Shown here piece by piece: positions 31,467-43,470 of a stretch of DNA of 64,000 nt. Position 1 is the stretch's first letter. Each line of letters opens with the position of its first letter. Origin of the DNA: Cladobotryum mycophilum (Eukaryota > Ascomycota > Sordariomycetes > Hypocreales > Hypocreaceae); NCBI GenBank assembly GCA_036429605.1, contig CM071590.1, positions 3,038,001-3,102,000 of the forward strand, written 5' to 3'. A program made the translations under genes and the position numbers. Under the pieces are notes generated by a model that was given only the letters and a program-made list of their open reading frames with translations, ran no database searches and was not told the origin of the DNA.

Positions 31467-34400
31467 CCTACAGGACGAGGCTCAAGATGGTGTCGCGAAG
31501 ATGTCGCGAAGCCAATGTGGGGTTGTTCCCGTCGCGATTCGCCTATCACGGATGAGGCTTAATGCTTCAGTACCGAGACGAATGATGTCAACAGCAGAAC
31601 AACGCCTGTCAACGGCTTAAAAAACACTATCGTAGGAGGAGCAGATAACGAATAACCGTAGGCAGAAGTCGTCTAATGAATTCCGAGGGGTTTTAAAAAA
31701 TGCGTCGGTAGCTTGGGTATAATTGGGCACGTGCGTTGGGGAAAGCCCTGATGCTTGGGAAATCGCGACAAAGAAGCGCGAAGTTCAGGCACCCAGTCTA
31801 TCGGACATGCGCTGGTGAGCTGGCAGTTGAGTGGGATGGTCGCCAAGTACGTGGCTCATAGAGCCGGGCGAGGCGTCTGCAGGCGAGGTTGTAGTCCGGG
31901 GATCAAAAATGGAGGGTGGCTAAGCCGCGAGGTACAGAGAAGCCACGTGAAGAGAGACCAAATATGATGCCTCTGACTAGGTAGCGGAAGGCGGGAGGAA
32001 GCGGACGAAACAGAGCAATAGATTCACTTCCCCAGAAGTTTCAATGGAGGACTAACAAGATCTATCCAACCACAGGCGTTAGCTCATCTGTATATAGGTG
32101 AGGTATTGGAAATGGTGGGACGGCGAGTGATGTCTAGGGAAGAACGGGACGGGGCCACCGGCGTATTGGAGCCACACTTGTGATGCGTTGGCATAGCTCA
32201 TGCATGACGGAATATGCAGCAGGACAAGGCCCATTACGCCAACAAGCTCTGGATGGGGCCACAACCTGTTGCCGACGTGTCGGCACAAGGTCGAGCAAAT
32301 GAGAACCAGAGATGGGATCTGAGAAAGGGGGCTGCGATGAAGCAGCACCGATCCAGATAAGCGCCACGAGATTTCCCATCTCATCATAGCTTTGAGGCAC
32401 ATATAAGAATGTGCCAGCGAAAGATTCCCATGGCTTCCCACCTGCGACCAGCTCTCTCCCAAGCAAGCAAGGGGGGGGCGGCCTCGGCCACAAGCCAAAG
32501 CAGGCAGGGCTTGATGAGAGAGGCGGAGCGGAGAAGAAGAGAGTTGGGCATGGAAGCTAAACGTAACAAGAAAGTGGGGAATTCAGGCTGGCTGGCTTGG
32601 TGGGTGTTGGCAGCGTTGGGTCAAAGCTACCATCTGGCCAAAGGTGGAAGTGATGTGTGTGTGCGTGTGCGTGTGTGTGGGAATTTGTGGTGATGATGAA
32701 TGGAATGGAGGGCGGGCGTGAATCAGGCAGGTAGCAGGTGGCCTCTTGTTTCGAGCCAACGAGGACCATGCCATGATGAAGTGTCTGTTCCAAAGGGGGA
32801 AAGATGCCAACACGTACTGGTCCAGCAGAAAACTGCAGCAACATCTGTCTGCCCCAAGGAAAACAAAGAGATATTTCGAGTGTAACAACGTAACAACCTG
32901 CTGTCCACTTGAGAGAGCAGGGTTGTTTTGTTGTGAGATGGGAGGAGAGTGGGAAGCGTCGGACAGAGCTGAGCAACAGGAAGAGTCGGTGTAAGTGCGC
33001 GTGCAGCAGGGTTTCGCCTTATAGCGGTTCTGGGCCGCGATAAAGGTAAAGGTGGGAAAATATTCATGAAGGCGAGGTGACGAGACGGGTTAAGTCCAAG
33101 TAACCACATTTCCCATCATAGGCGTCGATGCAACCAAGCTGCCAGGGCAATGTATGCAGAGTATGGACAGAAATGGAAAATGGGCTGTGATGACGACGGC
33201 AACCAAGGAAAAAGAGAGAGAGAGAGAGAGAGACAGAGAGAACAAACATAAGCTACGTACCCAAGTACTTTTTTGTTTCTGTTGTTAATTTTGTGTGACC
33301 ACCAAAATAAACGACGAATGGGGCAGAGGATCTCAACGGCGGCTACAAGCTGGGATCTGAACGGCCGGCTTGAAGCTTCCTGCGAGGGGTCTTGGCCTTG
33401 GGCCTAGGTCAGCAACGCGAATGAAGCTCAAAGAAGAAGAACTTTGGGAGCTCTGATTGAACGCTTCAGGGAAATTAAGATGAAAATATGGGCGACCGCA
33501 GATGATTCCTGTCACCTGACAGCGGACCGCGCCAATAAAGGAAGCAGGGCCGAGTAAAGATAAATGAGGATAGGTCTTGATAGGGTCCTGGTGTTTTGCG
33601 AGATTCGCGATGAGATGGATGAGATGGGATGTGATGGGATGGATAGATAGATGGGATGTTGAAAGGCGACGCGGTGCAGTAAGCTGATTTGCTAAGAATT
33701 GTGGCAGCGGGTGGATAAGGTGCGATCTTTTAGACGGGAGGTAGTGTTGGTGGTGGTGGTGGTGGTGGTGGGCAGACAGTTGTAGCTATAGGTAGCTCTG
33801 GATAGGTACGTAGTAGCGCAGTGTGGTGTGGTGTGAGTGGTGCAGTGTAGCAGCAGCAGCAGCAACAGCAGCAAGCGCAGAACAGCGGAGGACCTTGTTG
33901 GGTAGACTTTGGATTTTGGGACGAGAGAGCCTTGCTCGGAACCGACTGCGGAATTCGATCCTCCCTCCTCGCTGCTGACGTCGGAAAGGCGGGGGAAAAA
34001 GGTAATCGAGGGGTTCAGATGCCACGAGGAAGAGGGAAAGGGAAAAAAAGGCATAAGGGGAGAGAAAAGGGAAAAGGAAAGATTGATATGATATGATATC
34101 AATTGTAGCTGCACGTACCTTAATCTCGCTATTATGCGCGCAGAGAGAGAGGTGACTTTGACCAGAAGCGCGTAGAGGGCGTTGTGTCGCAAAAAAAAAA
34201 AAAAATACGTACGTATGTGCAACTTTTTTTTTTTGGTAGCGCCGTGCAGTGCTGTGCAGTGTGGTTCCAGTCCAGTTCCAGCGGTGCCGTCAACGTCAAC
34301 ACACATAAAAAGAAGAATAAACGGGGCCCTGCAACGACGCCCGCGTGGGAAATCGCCTGAGTGAACTGGCCTAGCTGGCCGCGGTGTGGCTCAAGCTTTT

Positions 34401-35389
34401 TTTTTTTTATCCAACGCTGTAACTTTGACGCTCAATTTGGGGGGGGGGTTTCAAGTCGACGTTGCGCGCGGAATGAAAAAGCGGATCGGAACGCAGATAG
34501 TCGAGTCCGTTGTGATTCGTGACTGGCCAGTAGAGTTGAGCGATTGTGGTTTCGAAGTCTCTCTCGCTCTTTTGAGTGGACGAATCAATCTTGATTTGAG
34601 CGCGAGCGGCCGCCGGGAAGGGGCCCTTTTTTTTTCTGACTTGGGGTTTTGCGTCTTTGCGCTGTGCTTTTTTTGGTTGCCCTTGTCTTGTCGCTGTCAC
34701 TCAACTGCGCTGCGTTGAGTGGAGGAGGATGATCAGACACATTAGACGACTTGGATTGATTGGCCGTTGGGAAATTTGGGGGGGAGGAGAGGGCAAGGCT
34801 CGCGAAGGAGGACGAGGGCGAGGGAAATGCGAGAACGTGATTTGAGGGGCGGGGGGACCAAGCGTCCTTTATCACTTGTGACTGGCTGATTCAGCCCCAA
34901 GGTGGGTCCATCCTGGTGGCTGGCGGACGCGATTGAATTTTGATTTGCCCAACACCCATGACGTGATGCACGGGCCAGGCTCTACCATGCTCAACCAGGC
35001 TTAACCGGGCTTAACCAGACGTGGCTTGTTTTCTTTTTTACAAGAGAAAAAAAAAGGAAGGAAGACCTGGTGTGTGTGTGTGTGCCATGCTTTTCCCATG
35101 GACTTCTCCATGTACTGTACTTGTACCGTCTTTGAGACCGGACAACTGGAAGTTACCCTGACCTGACTTGTTCAATATTCATTCTTCATTCACTCATAAA
35201 CATTCATTGAACGTTATTTCAAAAATAGGTACCGCTGCATTATTTCGGCCCCTCTCCCTCTGTCTCTCTCATAAAACACAGTTATCCGATATATACATCC
35301 ATAAATAACCATACCTACAAGCACTACAATCCTACCATGTGTAAAATAGAACTGCCAAGGTAGCTCTAGTAGGTAGGTAGCTTTTTAGT
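31467..35389. other. Upstream region of hapB, no second gene seen
   Basis: CCAAT (31512-31516, plus strand) and ATTGG (31722-31726), with CACGTG at 31728-31733, lie within 270 bp of the hapB ATG. On the minus (sense) strand the DNA is pyrimidine-rich in patches (33200-33240, 33840-34080, 34760-34830), which would fit a long, possibly spliced hapB leader. A GGT repeat lies at 33748-33771. Three near-copies of a GCTTAACCRG decamer lie at about 34990-35017, and a GT repeat at 35070-35083. Open frames of up to about 200 codons here are low-complexity and rejected. Confidence 0.45.
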
Positions 35390-38300
35390 GTGTTTTGTCT
35401 TGCCTTCTTTCAATCACATTGCCATCGTCATCCTCGGTATTTCACGTCTTTGCTTTTTCTTGATTTTTATTTTTATTTTTATTTTATTTTTTTATTTTTT
35501 TATTTTATTTCTATTTATTTTCTTTTATCTCATGTTATAGGTACCCAATGCGACAACGGTATGCCTGTTGCATGCGCACTCGAGCTCTAAAAGGGTGTGC
35601 TCCATGCATGTCAGTATGTATGTCTTGCCTCGTTGTCTAGGAGTATCGTTTTGTTGTCTCTCGACTCTCTGCGTGTCTCTCATTCTGACTAGATGTACTT
35701 GTATGAGTATCTATGTACAATGTACTTTTCTCGACCTTTTCTTCTCTCCCCCATCTTGTTTCTTCTTTTTCCACCACATTGTCGCTCTTCTCGTATTTTC
35801 CTTTTGCTGTGTATGTATATATGTATGTACCTACTTACAAACAGGATCACCAGATGAATCCTCTACTCGTACCACTGCATGAATTGACTTTGCCGTTGAA
35901 CCTTATAACAAGACAACAGCAAGCATACACGCATACATGCATGCAGCCAGCCAGCCAAGCGGGCAGCCAGGCTTCCCCACGTCAAGCATGATCCAGCGCA
36001 AACAGCCAAGTACCTAACTTTGCACTATTCTTGTGCCTACCTGATGATCTCTCATGTCTTCGTTTAGAAGCATCGTCTGCATTCTTGCGCACAGTGTGTT
36101 ATGTGAGCTGTCAACCCCCCAGCCACAAGGGATCTCTCCGCAAGCCCTGCTCGGGGGCCAAATTTAGTCCCAACTTCCCGTCTATGTCTACATGCCATGA
36201 TAACCATGAGAGAGAGACTACGGAGTACCGCCGTGGTGAAAAGGTGCAACGGACATTACGTATCAATGTATGCATGTACTCAGTATAGAGGGCGCAATGC
36301 GCCGTCGAGAAAAAACAAATGTATCAGGCCTTTGCACAAGAGAGCGACATTGATGCCATCGAGGACAAGCGGTGACAGAGCCTCGACGTCCGAATGAGTC
36401 CGGATGCAGATGGACGGTACAGTACACCATGCGGCTGAAGCAGCAGAGAGAGGGAGAGAGAAAACACGTTCCATGCGTCCCATTGCAGTAAGGACTCCGA
36501 GCCAACGCGCGTGTGTGGTCCTTTGTCCTTATGGAGTCTTGCTTCGCCTGAGCAATAATAACAACCCAACTTTGGGAAAGCAACTTCTTCAACTGGCAAG
36601 GCTACCTATCAGACTCAAGCTTGAATCATATGAGGTACCCACTTGGCAAAACAAACATGCATCAGTGGTGATGCGTAAAATAACGATACCTTCTTTGTGG
36701 TCCTCCCCTCCCTTCGCCTCTCTCTGGCATCACAGCACAGATAACCCATGGCCAGACAAGGTATAGCTTTAATTCCAACACACGTGATGTGATATGAGAC
36801 TTTTAACTGTGACGAAGAGAAATATGCCTCGTGAACGGCCAACAGCCCTTTGTCTTAACTGATGTGGGCAAAAGTCGGTGTGGCGTTCAGGATTCATGTA
36901 AGTTGACTGGGTGTGGAACTTGGCGGTCTCTTGCGTGTTTTTTTCGTTTACTCTTTCTCTTCTTCTGCGGACATGACTTTTTTCTTTCTTTTTTTTCTTT
37001 TTGGGACGGGATCTGGAATCAAAAGAAGATATTTGTGGATTACCAAGCGGTGTCTCTCATCTTGCTTTTCCCAGTTTTTTTTACTTTCTTTCCCACGATT
37101 TGTTGGTTTGGGGTACTCCGTACTCCGTAGTGGCATGACGCACACGAGATGGAATAGCTTCAACGACTGGTAGTTAGTGTGAGTGATGGGAGAAGTGACG
37201 AAGAACAGACGTTTGAAGGGGGAGAGGCGCAACGCCCGATTAACGAAAAAGCGCAAAAAAAGAAGTAACATGTCCCGTTGCCCCCCTCCCAATTTCGGAG
37301 TCACACAGAGCCGCTGCTTTGTACCTGTCTGTCTCTCGACTGCAAGAGTAGCCGCGTCGAGCCGTCTTGCCCGCTGCCCTCGTCTCTTTGAAGGCTCAAG
37401 CCAGCGTTGTAGTCGGCCGATTCCCAATGTTGGTTACATCTGAAAGCGGACGCTTGCAGCCCCCCAGCCAGCAGAGGTACTTGCACAGTGGGGAAGACAA
37501 GGGGAGGGGAGGGATGCAGAGAGAAGAGAGGGAGGGAAAGGGAGATCAAACGATGAGAGAGACAGAGAGAGAGGGGACAGGGAAGAGCTTGGATTGGGGG
37601 GTGAGTGGGGAGCTGCAACGTGCGACGAATGCGGCGAATCACGAGGCTCATACTCCCATGTCGCTCAGCTAAGTGGTCCAAAATACGAGCAGGCGTTTTT
37701 TTAGGGCTCCTGAGTGGTCGATGGATGCAAGTCAGGTGGGTTGAGTCAAGCAAGACCTGGGACTCCATCCTCAGGCCAGCAGGCAGCGGCTCACGAAACG
37801 AATGGAGGGGAGGGAGCCCTTCTTCTCATGCACATTTGATTGCCAAATCGGGTAGCTTTATTCGAGCTTTTGAAATCTTACTATCATTACTCCACTGAAT
37901 CTATCCAATTTTTTTTTAATGATATTATCTAGTCAAACATAAAATATGTATATAAACTGACCATGCACAATTTCAATGCCATGTGGGCGCCAAGTCGTCC
38001 AACTTACTTGGAATGTTCAAGCTACAGGGTAGACTAGGGTAGAGTAGGATGGTGGTAAGGCATAGTGCTGTGATGCATTCCGTGCAACTTCATGATCCCG
38101 CATTCCTCATGCATCTCGTCCTCTCAGCAAGGCTCGGTGCAATCACGGAAGCGACTTCAACCGGTTTGCGGCGTACAGTACAGCGGACCTGTGCCCATCC
38201 CCGCGGCGATCCTTCTTCTTTTTCTTTCTTTCCCCCACATGATCGTATTTGAGGTTCTACAAACAACCAGAACTTCTCCGGAATGCCATCATCTACGACG

Positions 38301-41300
38301 TCAAGTAGGGAAAGTACAGGGTAGAATAGTTGATCCCTGTCTCACCACGTCAGTTGAAGCGGTCTATCCATGCAAATAGAGTTCAGGCAGCAACGGTTGT
38401 CATTTCGGTATGTTGTTCGGTGAACAGCGCATCCGTCAGTTTGCGTTTGTAACTGTGTTGCCGTTGACGTTGCCGTCCACCGTTGCTTAAACGGGATTGT
38501 CTCATGTAGCAGAGACAATCTCAGTTTGCTGATGTGGATTACGCTGTCCTGGACTGACTGCGTGGCATTGCCGCCATCCCGAAGCCTTATTTCCACAATC
38601 ACATACCACATATTAACCAATGCGACGTCAATACCCGCGAATGCAACTCTAGCCCATGCGTTATCACCAAATTTGAGGGCGCCAACGACTCTTCATCACA
38701 CACTTATGCCGCACATGCCGCAAGTGATACGCCTTTTATTATTATTGCGGGAGTGACGGACACCTAACCGCCCGGCCAACATTGCCCATTCGAGGTATGC
38801 TAACTTTGAACTTCCCGCTGCCAGAAGAGTAGCCGTACAAACGAGGAAGCCCTTACCCATGGAAATTTCCCCTCCAGGCGAATGAGAAGCCTGGATTCAT
38901 GGGCCGGGTCTCGATTCGACGCCGTCGGATGGCACTATCAACACCAGCGGGCCGTTGCATTTCTCACGTGTTTGGATGGCTGGAAGCTCAAACGATCGTC
39001 CTTCCATGCCACGGTACAGGGCGGTGACATGGATCACCTAGCCGTGCTTGTCTGTTTGTAATCACTGCAATGAACAACTCCGTACACCTTACATCAATCT
39101 TAATTACCGTAATCGTTATCCGGGGCTGTTGATTGACCGACTGCTGTGCCACCACCATCATCTGCCCTCTGTGATGTTTCTTGCCTGGTGATTGCGGCAA
39201 CAGCAAGATTGCAAATCACTTAGACGACAGAACGGGCTCTTTGCCAAGGGGCCATCGAGCCTGCCCGTATGCGACGGCGTCAATGCGGACAACCGGCAAC
39301 CAGTATTGGAACTCGAGCGGCATCGTGTCATGTTCCCTCGCCTGCAAGGCAAGGAGACTTCCCTCTTGCATCTTGTCCGAAATATCGATCGACGTAGGTA
39401 ATTCGAGGATACGAAGAACCGTGGGGAGCCAAGTCGTAGGGAGATTTATCGTTATCTTATCAAACTCGGTGTTTGCGGAACTCCTGGGTTGTGCATTGCG
39501 GATGAACCTCAGCTGCCTAGGCAGGAACCACGGCAATGATGATATCTGCTCTTGAACAAATGGTCAGTATCAAGCATGGAATATCTTTCAACTGACACCA
39601 AAAAGATGTTGTCGCATTGTTGTTCTAGCCCGGGACCTGCCTAGATGTTGTGTCGAATAGAGAGAGCATCTTCCTCGACAAATTCCGAAACTTGCATATC
39701 GATAACGGTTTATGGGAAGGCAGCAGCAGACGGAGTCTCCAACCATCAACAGCCAACTGTTGTCATTATGTTTCTGAAGATTTCATCGTCTGGGCTTCTG
39801 GAAAGGCGGCCATGGCTATTCGGCCGTCATTCGCAAGACAGAGGCCCCGGGAAGCTTGGAAATGAATGGCGACTCTCCGCCATCAACAACAACAATAACA
39901 AACACCAGCTTGGGCTTCAGGAGAAAGGCATACTTTGCGAATAACTCAAAAATCTGGAAACGTCAGCTCTATGCTGGAATACACGAACTGCGCGACTGCT
40001 GGTAGCTCAGAGTTCAACTCTGGCGACAGTGTGGGAATAGGGGTACAACAACACTGACTGGTTGTGGTTGCACTCTCCTGAGCACGAGTCAGGGTGAAAC
40101 AAGAAGATCAACGTCGCCTCCGTAGGCCACCGGGACCGATCGGAGGCAAAAGGGACAAGAGCTGCCTGAAAGTCCAACCGCAGCATTGTTCGCCAACAAA
40201 GATGGCCGGCGTGCCCGAATCTCCTACCGAACAGGACACGCCCAAGGCGAGCCGAGAGTTATCTTTGGTCTGTACCCAGGTGGAGTTGGGCCTCCAAGCC
40301 AAGAGGACGAGCACTTTTGCCAGCTGCAATCGTTACCAACCGTGGGGGTGTTGGGCTTCGAGCCACGCCCACGGCGCCATGGTGATCAGTTTTTTCCTTA
40401 GGCGCTGAGGCTGCTTGACGATATCAAATCTCCGCATCGCCTATCCACACCGAAGCACTTGTCAAGTGGACCAATACGCGGTTTGGTGTTGCTTGTTGGC
40501 TCTAACAGGACGACGGCGCACTTGAAGAAAGAAGCAACATAAAGGCGGAGGCTTCCATATCATGTCATCCCTGCAGCCGACTTGAAAGTAATTGTCTCCA
40601 TATGCACTGGAAAGCCTGCGCTTAGCGATTTCTCTCACGCCAAGAACTAGAGAAAATGTGTTGTTGGGCTTTTGTTTTCGTGGGATGCCAATATATCTGC
40701 TGTACTCCCCATTGGACGCCAGCCCTCGCTTGGATAAAAGGAGGGCAGATAAGCACAATTCAACAAAGAGGTGGTGTGTGTACATCAATCAGGCACTGGC
40801 TACGTGACATGCCCTGGTTTGTGGAATCAGTCTGATGGCATGGGGTCGGAGTCCATTGCGCATATTACAAGAGACGGGGGATTCGGTCGACGCGCGTGGC
40901 CGAGATTTTGAGCCTCATGCGACCCCATCGTCTCTATTCTTACAGGTTACGGTCTCCAGATAGCAGGCAATAACTGCAGCTGCTACTGGTCCTTTTCATC
41001 AGGGTGCATGAGAAATACACCAATCCGTGGGTCCTGAAGGATGAGCCTGCGGCGGCCTGGTTGATAGTAAGCTGCGTAACGCAACGTTCAACAATCTCGG
41101 CCTCGTTTGGACCCCAGCCACCAAGAGGCAACAAATTGCATGGCTTGCTTGGTACGGAGCGCTCTAGCAACCCAGACGCATGGATGAGAAGAAATATTGA
41201 TCAACGCTATAGTTGAGAGTCATCCGAGTTTCCAAGAGCTGCTTAGCGTCTCTGGATGAGAAAATGTTCCTTGGACCAACGTCCAGCTAGTACCAAAGCG

Positions 41301-43470
41301 ATGGCATTGGAAAATAAAGAAACTGGAGAGTCTGGCGACCAAAGCGCCGTTCTGTAATATTCTATGTCTGCATCTACATCGCTCAATGGCTTGATAGACG
41401 CGCCGGTTTCGTTTAGTCCGATATTGGGTATGAATGAGGCGTCGTGGCCACTACCTGGGAGGATGAACGGATTCGAGAGAGCGAATAGTTTTGATGGCCA
41501 CACAATGGATAGAGAAAAGACGGGCAGAAATTTCAGTTTGGCTTGAAGCCTGCGGCTCATGGGTGCAGGTAGCATTGGAAGCCAGGCGGATCGGCCGATG
41601 ATGCCCGCGTAAGAGAGGCAGAAGACCGAGACAGCCTAAGCATTTTGTGTATGAAGTACTGCACGAATTACATGAGACGATCCACATTCGGGACCAGTCT
41701 CCCGGTATGGAACGTGTTGTTGGTTACGAGGACCGATGGTTTCTGTTAGAACCAACAACAATTACTACCCTCCATGTGGGGATCAAAAACACAATTCGGG
41801 TATGATGAGAGTGCAGGGCGTTGAAATCGACACGGATTACAGGAAAGATGGAAACAGATAAGAACAATGGAATCGGGGTGGTGGTGAAGGGAATCACAAG
41901 CAACAAGGGGAATTGGCAGGAGGAAGGAAAATGTCTGGGGACGAGATCAAGTATACCATCTACAAGTATCTCACGACAGGAGGCAAACAAGCTATCAAAA
42001 CATTAGCAGCCAACAGCAAACTTGCAGATAGACCACGCCACCAACAACCGGAACTACGCCGGAGTTCCACCAGTGGCAGTGATGAAAAAAGCAAGAAATG
42101 TACAAGGACGCCCTGGTGCAGTAGAGGAGGCCTTTTGGTCAAAACAAGAAAACAAATCGTGCATATGTCCGAAGGCCTGTCTAGTGAGTCTTGGAGGGAC
42201 TGGACGAGAGGTGTGTGCAAGTAATATGCGACTTTGCTTTCGTTGGATAAGATTGAGGCGCCAAACGGATTTTGGCATCCTTTTTTCTTACTTGATCAAC
42301 ATGATTCGTAGGAGACGTCTGGTATGCATGCCGGCGCTTAAAACCAGGGTCAGGGTTTGTGTTTGCAGGAAATCGCGTGCAGTTGTCCAACGATGTGTTG
42401 GCAATGAGCCTAGCTTTCAAACTGAGAGGGTGCTCTGCCTGAGTCGTGCGACGGCTGCTCGGCAAGCGCGATAACAATGCTCGATATTGAAGGGTTGAAT
42501 TGATGAGTTGCATCAAGTTGCATTGTTCATTACCTTGTGGTGTGTTCAGCTGGGGTTGTCCCTTCAACAGGCGCGCAGTCGGGGTATCGAAATTGCGTGT
42601 CATCCAGTACCTTGCTAGATAGTACTGCCGTGTGAAGAAGACAGAGAAGGTCTTGCTCTAACTAGCCAAGCTTCTGCTTCATATGCCGCGCGCTCCCGTT
42701 TGTGCAGCGGCTACAAGGCCTCATCGAAATTGGCCCTCCTCCTTCTTACTACTACCTAGTAGTGATAATCGTAACCGTACTCTTGAGAGTTTAAGGGTTG
42801 TTGAACAAGCGCCTAGCAGATACAAGTAGTATGGTCAATTTGGCGAAATTGAAAGATAGTACTCCGTAGTAAATACCCATGTGGCTAGGGACCCGGGAGT
42901 GGCACCGAGTTGAGTCGAACTGACGGTGGGCGAGATTGAGGACCAAGTCAGTGGCAGGGGGAGCTCGTGGGATTGAGTGGTCAGGGAAGGCTGAGAAGGG
43001 GTCTCTAGCAGCCGCGCGCTGGGGTGAGGGGGGAGACCCAATTGTGAAACGTCCATAAGGGGCCCGAAAGAGCGGGCATATCGTGAGCGGAAAGAAGGGA
43101 AATGGATGGATAGGGATGATCAACAAGAGGCGCCTGGAGAAGCGAATATGCAGAAAAGGATGCAGGGTAGCGGACCTGTGAGATGAAGGCAGGGGTTTTT
43201 TTCTTCCCCTCGGCGGTTGAGGTGCATCAAGCAAGAGACCTTAATTTTTTTTTAGATGGAAGGGGAGATGGATGGATGCAAGGCAAGGCAAGAGGCAAAA
43301 CAAGCATTGTCGATGGGGGAGCTTATTTTTAAACTTGATTTGGATTTGGGTCGTAGTAAAGAGACAGAGAGACAGAGGCAGAGAGAGAGAGAGAGAGAGA
43401 CGAAGAGAATAAGATAATTACATAAAAGGACCGTCTTGTCACGTTTTGAATTGAATAATACTTTGATGAT
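35390..43470. other. 8-kb gene-poor region
   Basis: I find no gene I can defend. T-rich low complexity at 35455-35530. Full TACTCCGTA/TACGGAGTA motifs at 36219, 37114, 37121 and 42860. From about 38.5 to 42.6 kb simple repeats become rare and base composition is more even, with many overlapping open frames of 70-130 codons on both strands, but no conserved motif that I recognise. It could hold decayed genes, a long non-coding RNA, or distal regulatory DNA for either neighbour. Confidence 0.4.

Noticed and set aside
33692..34306. 204-codon minus-strand open frame
   Set aside because: Translates T-runs and CTG/CAC repeats into poly-Phe, poly-Leu and poly-Thr; typical of a pyrimidine-rich leader, not a protein.
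39216..39536. 106-codon minus-strand open frame with fairly even composition
   Set aside because: An overlapping plus-strand frame (39181-39555) is equally open and equally plausible; no homologous motif or splice context supports either.
39998..40035. TGGTAGCTCAG followed by AGTTCAACTCT, resembling tRNA A- and B-boxes
   Set aside because: The two boxes abut, leaving no room for D-loop remainder, anticodon arm and variable loop.
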